From Calothrix sp. MO_167.B12 (GTDB taxonomy: Bacteria > Cyanobacteriota > Cyanobacteriia > Cyanobacteriales > Nostocaceae), in the NCBI GenBank assembly GCA_030066045.1, contig JASJCJ010000038.1, positions 1 to 37,500 of the forward strand: a DNA stretch of 37,500 nt, in the 5' to 3' direction. The notes under the pieces were generated by a model that had not been told where the DNA came from, ran no database searches, and saw only the letters and a list, made by a program, of their open reading frames with translations. The stretch's first letter is position 1. Each line of letters opens with the position of its first letter. The position numbers and the translations under genes are program-made. Positions 32,195-37,500 of this stretch are shown piece by piece.

Positions 32195-34312
32195 CTATTT
32201 AACGTCAACTATTGCTCGCCCCAAATGATAAGCAAAATTTACAGGTACTGCATTCCCAATTTGCTTATACTTAGAACCGATTCCACCTAAAAATTCCCAT
32301 TCATCAGGAAAACTTTGAATCCGGGCATACTCTCTAACTGTAAAAGGTCTAGTTTCGTCTGGATGACAGCGTTCTGTTTGCTTTTGTGAAGGTGAGGTTG
32401 TGAGGGTTAGACATGGCTCATCCCAGGAAATACGCCGTGCCATACCAGTACGCCCACCTGTGAGATAGTAGCTTTTCATCATGTAGCTTTTCTGAACATC
32501 TTCAGGTAAATCTCGCCAACAACCCCCTGGTGGAACCAGTTCTAAAACTTTAGCCCTTTTAGGACTATATTTCATACCCTCAGAAGCTGGAACATTTTTT
32601 AAAGCATCTCTTAATGTCAAAATCTGAGGAGAAGGTGCGGGATACTGAAAGCAAATATCGGCACGAGTCCCGACAATTATTACTCTTTCTCGTTTTTGTG
32701 GGACATCATAATTAACCGCATTCAGTAAACGATACTGAACGTTATAACCAAGAGATTCTAAAACAGATAAAACTGTTTTGAGGGTTATTCCTTGTTGATG
32801 GCTGATTAAACCTCTGACATTTTCAGCCAAAAATAGTTTAGGTTGTACCTGTTTTACACAACGGGCAAATTCATAAAATAAAGTACCACGAATATCTTCA
32901 AATCCTAAACCTTTACCTGCATAACTGAATGCTTGGCAATTGTGAACTAGAACCTGTTGCACACAATAGGAGTTATCATCAGCTACTTCAAAGTTGAAAA
33001 CTTCTTGATTTTCCACAGGTAATACATTTACTTGTTTAATCTTAAACCAGGCATATCCATCTTTAAAAATGACCGCATGATTGCCAGAGTTAAAGCCTCG
33101 AAGCATATATGTTTTCTTTGTTTTGACAAGCCTTCCCTCTATAATTTTTTCTCCAGGCTGATGAGAAATAAATATATGTGTACTTTTGCCTAACTTCAAA
33201 AACAAACGCTGAATTCCAGCTACGACGTTATAAGAAACAGATGTAATTGAATTTGTGCATCCGTCAGCCGCTATAAACCCATCTAAGAACTCCTCCAGAT
33301 ATTCCTTAGGAGCATTTTGTACCCACTCTGGAATCTTTTTACCTTGTGCATACTTACCAAAAGATTTTAGTAGGTGATACCACATAGCATTAGAACAACC
33401 AAACTTTTCACTAGCTCCCGTTCTACACTGTTTAGACGTTAGCGGTAAAACAGCTTGAAGTTTCGGAAGAATAACCTCTCTATTTTTGTCTGCAACTGCA
33501 AATCTAATTTTATAAGTAGGTCTACCATCAGGCTTAAGGGTATCCTCAATCCAACCATCACCTAAAAAGTATCCCATTAAGAACCATACGTTTTTGTCGC
33601 TAAAATCAGGAGATACTTCAATAGCAGTGTCAGAATTCTGCTTGAGCAAAAAGCTGAAGCAGGGTAAGACAGATTCTTCGTTGACTTTAATTCCTACATA
33701 ATGATTTTGTGTTAAATTAGCTGCATTAACCCATCTAGGATTAGACAATATAAATTCATATTTTCTCACAGAATTATTCCAGACTCTTTTTCTTTCAAGT
33801 GCAAAAAATGGATGTTCTGGCGTACAGCTAATCTCTTCTCCAAGATACATTACTTTTAAGCGGTAGATATTTCCTGAGAAGTTCTTTCTTTGAATATTGA
33901 GTATGGGTCTAAACCTACCAGTATGGGTAAACAGCAAATCCTCAAAATCTACTAATTCAATTTCTTTATACCCAGAATTAGTTAGTACCTGAGTTCCTGA
34001 AACAAAACAAGGGAATCCCCCTGTGACAACATCTGCACTCATGCCCTCAAAAGAAATTTGGGAAACATCGCCATGAATTACATTCCATTGCGGGCGATTG
34101 TGTTTAAGCGTTGCCACGGCATCTTTGTCAATTTCAATCAATGCTTTGGCTACCAACCCAGCTTTTTCTAGCCCCAATGCTAAACCACCAGCCCCGGCAA
34201 ATAACTCAATCACGGTTGTTGTGGTTTTATTTAGTGCTTGAACCTTTGGCTCTATATAAGGCAGTTCAAACAAATCTAATTGTTTATGCATAGTCTGGCA
34301 TGGTTCAACCAT
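32195..34312 (-). CDS. DNA (cytosine-5-)-methyltransferase interrupted by an intein
   Basis: 705 residues before splicing, 348 after. It should methylate the C5 of cytosine in a specific DNA site using S-adenosylmethionine. Extein motifs: I FAGAGG (38-43), IV GGFP|CQAFS (split by the intein, catalytic Cys459), VI ENVRG (497-501), VIII QKRERV (539-544), IX REYARIQSFPDEW and X YKQIGNAVPV. The target-recognition region lies between VIII and IX; its site is unknown. An intein occupies residues 102-458. No restriction endonuclease is recognisable next to it, so it appears solitary. The ATG at 34312 is used; an ATG seven codons downstream is also possible. It diverges from a ribbon-helix-helix gene. 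Confidence 0.93.
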   Translation of the reverse strand: MVEPCQTMHKQLDLFELPYIEPKVQALNKTTTTVIELFAGAGGLALGLEKAGLVAKALIEIDKDAVATLKHNRPQWNVIHGDVSQISFEGMSADVVTGGFPCFVSGTQVLTNSGYKEIELVDFEDLLFTHTGRFRPILNIQRKNFSGNIYRLKVMYLGEEISCTPEHPFFALERKRVWNNSVRKYEFILSNPRWVNAANLTQNHYVGIKVNEESVLPCFSFLLKQNSDTAIEVSPDFSDKNVWFLMGYFLGDGWIEDTLKPDGRPTYKIRFAVADKNREVILPKLQAVLPLTSKQCRTGASEKFGCSNAMWYHLLKSFGKYAQGKKIPEWVQNAPKEYLEEFLDGFIAADGCTNSITSVSYNVVAGIQRLFLKLGKSTHIFISHQPGEKIIEGRLVKTKKTYMLRGFNSGNHAVIFKDGYAWFKIKQVNVLPVENQEVFNFEVADDNSYCVQQVLVHNCQAFSYAGKGLGFEDIRGTLFYEFARCVKQVQPKLFLAENVRGLISHQQGITLKTVLSVLESLGYNVQYRLLNAVNYDVPQKRERVIIVGTRADICFQYPAPSPQILTLRDALKNVPASEGMKYSPKRAKVLELVPPGGCWRDLPEDVQKSYMMKSYYLTGGRTGMARRISWDEPCLTLTTSPSQKQTERCHPDETRPFTVREYARIQSFPDEWEFLGGIGSKYKQIGNAVPVNFAYHLGRAIVDVK
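32939..34009 (-). other. Intein with LAGLIDADG homing endonuclease, in the PCQ motif
   Basis: 357 residues (precursor positions 102-458). Block A starts with Cys102 (CFVSGTQVLTNSGY). Block B carries TPEH (164-167). Blocks F and G read VFNFEVADDNSYCVQQ and VLVHN, ending with His-Asn before the +1 residue Cys459. All classical splicing residues are present. The endonuclease part has two LAGLIDADG motifs, LMGYFLGDG (245-253) and LDGFIAADG (343-351), both with their acidic residue, and the block D-like KKIPEWV. The +1 Cys is also the catalytic nucleophile of the methyltransferase. Confidence 0.95.
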
Positions 34313-34328
34313 ATAATAATTATTAAAT

Positions 34329-34364
34329 TAGCTAATTAGCCAATTGTCAACATAGCTATTTAGC
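34329..34364. promoter_or_regulatory. Twin palindromic boxes between methyltransferase and RHH gene
   Basis: TAGCTAATTAGC (34329-34340) and TAGCTATTTAGC (34353-34364) match at 11 of 12 bases with starts 24 bases apart. Each is itself symmetrical (GCTAATTAGC; AGCTA-TT-TAGCT). A -35-like TTGTCA (34344-34349) lies between the boxes and a -10-like TATACT at 34371, for the plus-strand gene, though the spacing is poor. The layout suits an operator bound by the small ribbon-helix-helix protein. Confidence 0.5.
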
Positions 34365-34406
34365 TTAAGATATACTCAAGGAAACTATTCACCTTCAACA
34401 GGGCAA

Positions 34407-34610
34407 ATGGCACAAACACAAAGAAAGCCCGTATACATCCAGCCCGAACATCATGATATTCTCAGACGAATAGCATACGAACAGCGTTGTAACATTTCGG
34501 ATGTGCTGGATGCGGTATTAGAGCAAGCTGATTGGGAAACAATTGCCCAGGATGCAAGTAATAAGCCTGTGCAAAGAGCTAGAGAACGGGGAAAAAGTTC
34601 TAAAATTTGA
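34407..34610 (+). CDS. Small ribbon-helix-helix (CopG-like) protein
   Basis: 67 residues. The N-terminal QRKPVYIQPEHHDILRRIAY followed by CNISDVLDAVLEQADWE has the strand-helix-helix pattern of CopG/Arc-type DNA-binding proteins or antitoxins. A short basic tail (RARERGKSSKI) follows. Such proteins often repress their own promoter. No toxin gene lies downstream; the next feature is tRNA-Ser on the other strand. Divergent to the methyltransferase with twin palindromes in between, it may regulate that gene, in the manner of controller proteins. This is inference. The ATG at 34407 has weak Shine-Dalgarno support (CAGGG). Confidence 0.65.
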   Translation: MAQTQRKPVYIQPEHHDILRRIAYEQRCNISDVLDAVLEQADWETIAQDASNKPVQRARERGKSSKI

Positions 34611-34686
34611 GTTGATCAAGCTTAATCTAAGGAAAAGCGATCGCCCTTTGGGAGCATCGCTCAATTTTTATTTAATCATCTTTCAA

Positions 34687-34771
34687 CGGAGAGGGTGGGA
34701 TTCGAACCCACGGATGCTTTCACATCACTCGATTTCAAGTCGAGCGCATTCGACCACTCTGCCACCTCTCC
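34687..34771 (-). tRNA. tRNA-Ser (anticodon UGA)
   Basis: 85-nt type II tRNA on the minus strand. Acceptor stem GGAGAGG/CCTCTCC, D-arm start TGGCAGAGTGGTCGA, anticodon loop CTTGAAA with TGA at 34-36, a long variable arm, and T-arm GTGGGTTCGAATCCCAC. The discriminator base is G, as for serine, and CCA is not encoded. It reads UCA and probably other UCN codons. Confidence 0.95.
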
Positions 34772-34843
34772 AAAAAAGCTGCTGGCTTTTAACCATCAGC
34801 TGTCAGCAAAAAGGCTGACCAATTACATAATATAACCCATAAT

Positions 34844-35773
34844 CTACGCAGTTTGCACTAGGGGATGGGATTGTTGGTACAAAATTTCCTCAGATACAAC
34901 GCTGAAACCGTTACCAACCCAGACTTGGGCTATTTGTGAAATTATCCCCTCCTCTAAGGAAACGATCGCAAAGGTACGCTGTTTCTCGCTGCCGTTCTCT
35001 TTAATCCTAGGCACACTGGCGGCATTTAAGTAGATTGTCCCTTCTGGACTCTTAAATACTCGCTTCCGTAGCACTTTTTTGGTATGCCGTAACGTATGAT
35101 GCATATGACCAAAAGTTACTAAAGGAATTATTTTACCAGCTGTCAGACTTTGGGAAATTGCCTCTGCTAAATCTGGATCGCCATAGTCACCGCCTATGGG
35201 ATGCCAATCCTTACCACAGGGATCTTCCGCGCGATCGCCTAATCCAGAAGGTCCATTATGACCTAGAAAAATTACTGTCTCATAAGTAGCTTTTTTGGCT
35301 TCCGCTGAGATACGAGCAGCAGATTCTTCCAGATTATTCACCCCATATCGTTCTCGGCAAATGTCAGCAAATTTCCATTCCGGTCCTCCCCAACTAAAGG
35401 GACGACCCCCCACCACAGTTAAATTAAAAGCGGGTAAATCCAACTTACCGTAACCAACATGAGCTTCACCCAGCAAGTCTAGCTGTTGCTGCACCCAGTC
35501 TTCCTGTGTACGGTCATAGGGACACTTCCTCCGTCCCCACTCCGTAGCAGTGTACCAAGCATCGTGATTGCCCATTACCGCCGCTTTGGGAATATCCAAA
35601 GATGCGATCGCTCTTACCACTTCCACCGACTCGTTCCCAAAGTCTCCCACAAACAGCACTAGGTCAACACCCAGGTGCTTCAATGCTATGCCATCATCCT
35701 CTTCCCATTGGTCGTGAATATCGCCAACTACAGCTATTTTGAGGGTTCTTAATAAAGTTTTTTGACTGGTCAT
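34844..35773 (-). CDS. Metallophosphoesterase, TIGR04168-type
   Basis: 309 residues, calcineurin-like phosphoesterase fold. Metal-binding motifs in order: GDIHDQW (17-23), VGDFGN, GNHDAW, FLGHNGPSGLGDRA and FGHMHH. The long insertion with WGRRKCPYDRTQEDWVQQQL and the stretch PCGKDWHPIGGDYGDPDLAEAI are typical of the cyanobacterial/plastid family catalogued as TIGR04168. The substrate is not established. There is no signal peptide. The ATG at 35773 is used. It lies on the strand opposite nadA, with a 244-base AT-rich gap between the divergent starts. Confidence 0.85.
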   Translation of the reverse strand: MTSQKTLLRTLKIAVVGDIHDQWEEDDGIALKHLGVDLVLFVGDFGNESVEVVRAIASLDIPKAAVMGNHDAWYTATEWGRRKCPYDRTQEDWVQQQLDLLGEAHVGYGKLDLPAFNLTVVGGRPFSWGGPEWKFADICRERYGVNNLEESAARISAEAKKATYETVIFLGHNGPSGLGDRAEDPCGKDWHPIGGDYGDPDLAEAISQSLTAGKIIPLVTFGHMHHTLRHTKKVLRKRVFKSPEGTIYLNAASVPRIKENGSEKQRTFAIVSLEEGIISQIAQVWVGNGFSVVSEEILYQQSHPLVQTA

Positions 35774-35973
35774 GCCTGTTTCAAAAGCCGTCTACTTCCA
35801 GGATATGAAAATCATAGACATTTGGCACAAATTATCTTCATCAGTATTCTCCATAGCAATACTATTGGTTTAATAGGATTTTTCATTACTCAAGTGTAGA
35901 TAGAGGAAATTATCTTTACCCACTTTTCATAAATAATTTAGCGGTCGCTATATCTATTTTTGGTAAAATCTAC

Positions 35974-35979
35974 TATAAT
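35974..35979 (+). promoter_or_regulatory. Possible -10 box of nadA
   Basis: TATAAT 38 bases upstream of the nadA start. No consensus -35 hexamer stands at the right distance, so only the -10 is proposed. Confidence 0.35.
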
Positions 35980-36017
35980 TAATTACACAACCAAATTATA
36001 AAAAACGACTCCTAATT

Positions 36018-36992
36018 GTGTTTACCACTGCACTTGCTCAACGAGACAATGCCCAAGTGGGTGCATTACCACTGGATTTATTTGTAGCTATTGAGGCTTT
36101 GAAAAAAGAACTCAATGCGGTGATCCTAGCCCATTACTATCAAGAGCCAGATATTCAAGATATTGCTGACTTTATTGGAGATTCGCTGCAATTGGCAAAA
36201 GCAGCGGCAAACACGAATGCCGATGTAATTGTCTTTGCTGGGGTTCACTTCATGGCAGAAACGGCAAAGATTCTTAATCCTGACAAATTGGTACTGTTAC
36301 CAGACTTGGATGCTGGCTGCTCTCTAGCAGATAGTTGTCCGCCAGCAGAATTTGCAGCCTTTAAAGCCACTCACCCAGAGCATTTGGTGGTTTCTTATAT
36401 CAACTGCTCTGCTGAAATTAAAGCTATGAGCGACATCATTTGCACCAGTTCCAATGCGGTGAAGATTATCCAGCAAATACCAGCAGAACAACCTATCATT
36501 TTCGCTCCAGACCGCAATTTAGGACGGTATGTTATGCAACAAACTGGGCGGGAAATGTTACTGTGGCAAGGTAGCTGTATTGTCCATGAAACTTTTTCTG
36601 AGAAGAAGATTATACAGTTAAAAATTACCCATCCAGAGGCTGAGGTAATTGCCCATCCGGAGTGTGAAGAGCATGTATTATTTCATGCCAATTACATCGG
36701 TTCGACGGCGGCTTTACTCAAGTACTGTCAACAAAGTTCGGCACAGGAATTTATTGTTGCCACAGAGCCAGGAATTATTCACCAAATGCAAAAGGCTGCA
36801 CCAGATAAAACTTTTATCCCTGCACCGCCAACGAATAATTGCAATTGTAATGAGTGTCCATTTATGCGGTTGAATACTTTAGAAAAGCTGTATTTAGCTA
36901 TGAAGAACCGGACTCCAGAAATTACCATGACTGAGGATACCCGGTTAGCAGCATTACATCCGATTCAAAGGATGTTAGAGATGAGTGTTTAA
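36018..36992 (+). CDS. nadA: Quinolinate synthase A
   Basis: 324 residues. It condenses iminoaspartate with dihydroxyacetone phosphate to quinolinate, in de novo NAD synthesis. A [4Fe-4S] cluster is expected on Cys101 (DAGCSLAD), Cys187 (QGSCIVHE) and Cys280 (CNCNECPFM). Other conserved segments are [20 protein letters not shown] near 36-55 and FAPDRNLG. The start is GTG at 36018; no strong ribosome-binding site is seen. The gene stands alone; nadB and nadC are not in the window. Confidence 0.95.
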   Translation: MFTTALAQRDNAQVGALPLDLFVAIEALKKELNAVILAHYYQEPDIQDIADFIGDSLQLAKAAANTNADVIVFAGVHFMAETAKILNPDKLVLLPDLDAGCSLADSCPPAEFAAFKATHPEHLVVSYINCSAEIKAMSDIICTSSNAVKIIQQIPAEQPIIFAPDRNLGRYVMQQTGREMLLWQGSCIVHETFSEKKIIQLKITHPEAEVIAHPECEEHVLFHANYIGSTAALLKYCQQSSAQEFIVATEPGIIHQMQKAAPDKTFIPAPPTNNCNCNECPFMRLNTLEKLYLAMKNRTPEITMTEDTRLAALHPIQRMLEMSV

Positions 36993-37014
36993 TTGACATT
37001 CGTTACCAACTACT

Positions 37015-37045
37015 TGTAGAGATGCTATTTCATGGTGTCTCTACA
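37015..37045. repeat. Palindromic dispersed repeat after nadA
   Basis: TGTAGAGA and TCTCTACA (37015-37022 and 37038-37045) form a perfect 8-bp stem around 15 bases. The motif GTAGAGAC...GTCTCTAC is a familiar short palindromic repeat type of Nostocales genomes. It lies between convergent genes and could also end transcription, but no T-run follows directly. Confidence 0.55.
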
Positions 37046-37128
37046 TATTAACTTTTGTTCTGGTGGAGATGTAATTTTAATTTGGGCATTAACTCGATCA
37101 TTATTGATGTTTGGAGCCGCTTTCATTA

Positions 37129-37500
37129 CTAAGAATCAGAATTTTTATCGGCTTCTTTTTGTGCTGCCTCACTATACTTCTTGTACAACTTAATCCGGAT
37201 TTGAGCTTCTGGGTAGCGACTGTGACTGGGTGGCACTAAACTCATCAAATAAGATGCTCTTTGCCAATTAGCAGCTAATTCTAACCATTGAGTAGTTGTT
37301 TTAGCAGTTTTGCCTTTATCAGAAGTTATGTTAGCAATCCTGACTGCCAAAGTAAAAGGATCTTCTTCTGAATTTAAAGAGCTTGGTATGGGAGAATCTT
37401 TGCTTCTTGTTTGATTAATGTTCTTCTCTAAAGATTGTATTGTTGTAGTGAAATATTTAAATGTTTTGTCAGAAATGGGATTTTCTAATTGATTCCCTAG
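37129..37500 (-). CDS. 3' part of an unidentified protein (5' end outside the window)
   Basis: The reading frame is open from the window edge (37500) to the TAA/TAG-type stop at 37129, about 123 codons, with no need for the internal TTG at 37350. The protein end contains TTTQWLELAANWQRASYLMS and VPPSHSRYPEAQIRIKLYKK, then a short Lys/Glu/Asp/Ser tail. The upstream part is low-complexity and polar. The WQ-A-LM--VP--H-RY--A-IR-K-YKKYS pattern recurs as a C-terminal segment in cyanobacterial proteins of unknown function. No domain can be named. Convergent with nadA. Confidence 0.7.
   Translation of the reverse strand, partial: LGNQLENPISDKTFKYFTTTIQSLEKNINQTRSKDSPIPSSLNSEEDPFTLAVRIANITSDKGKTAKTTTQWLELAANWQRASYLMSLVPPSHSRYPEAQIRIKLYKKYSEAAQKEADKNSDS

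Noticed and set aside
34687-34771. Attachment site of a genomic island at tRNA-Ser
   Set aside because: No second copy of the tRNA 3' end and no integrase gene in the window.
34543-34818. 91-codon plus-strand ORF
   Set aside because: It runs through the complement of tRNA-Ser and the end of the RHH gene; the phrase GWDSNPRMLSHHS is the usual false translation opposite tRNA-Ser.

Overview
The window is chromosomal DNA from a filamentous, probably heterocyst-forming cyanobacterium (Nostocales-like). Evidence: many copies of the HIP1 octamer GCGATCGC, a CpcS/CpeS-type phycobiliprotein lyase, a Mo-nitrogenase C-terminal-domain protein, the asd-dapA-rnj and tig-clpP-clpX blocks, and many heptanucleotide tandem repeats (STRRs) typical of these genomes. 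Genus cannot be fixed from the sequence alone.

Layout. 0.2-1.7 kb: two minus-strand phycobilisome-type genes (bilin lyase, HEAT-repeat protein). 2.0-4.0 kb: GPH-type sugar symporter divergent from a phosphoribosyltransferase. 4.1-5.3 kb: a 125-bp MITE and an AEC permease. 5.5-9.3 kb: M15 peptidase, small HTH protein, penicillin-binding protein 2. 9.5-12.8 kb: polyamine-type PotA and PotD without PotB/PotC, then a lone MalG-type sugar permease. 12.9-14.3 kb: Mo-nitrogenase C-terminal-domain gene and about 1 kb of noncoding DNA with hairpins and repeats. 14.3-18.4 kb: rnj, dapA, asd (minus). 19.2-22.9 kb: tig, clpP, clpX (plus). 23.1-27.7 kb: alpha/beta hydrolase, repeat-rich block, GntR regulator divergent from a dienelactone hydrolase, and a short ribosomal S1 homologue. 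28.0-34.6 kb: an accessory, defence-like segment. 34.7-37.5 kb: tRNA-Ser(UGA), a TIGR04168-type phosphoesterase, nadA, and the 3' part of an unidentified gene running off the window.

The accessory segment (about 27.9-34.6 kb) holds a hicB-hicA toxin-antitoxin pair, a NERD-like/SF1 helicase, a small membrane protein, a 5-methylcytosine DNA methyltransferase and, divergent from it, a small ribbon-helix-helix-like protein. The methyltransferase is interrupted by a 357-residue intein with LAGLIDADG endonuclease motifs. It sits exactly before the catalytic cysteine of the PCQ motif, so the enzyme should be inactive until spliced. Two near-identical palindromic boxes lie between the methyltransferase and the ribbon-helix-helix gene and look like a shared operator. 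The segment is also invaded by two small non-autonomous elements.

Repeats shape much of the intergenic DNA. GGAGTGA-type STRRs run into the 3' ends of three genes and supply their stop codons. Two copies of one 125-bp MITE lie 27 kb apart in opposite orientation, each with its own 5-bp target duplication.
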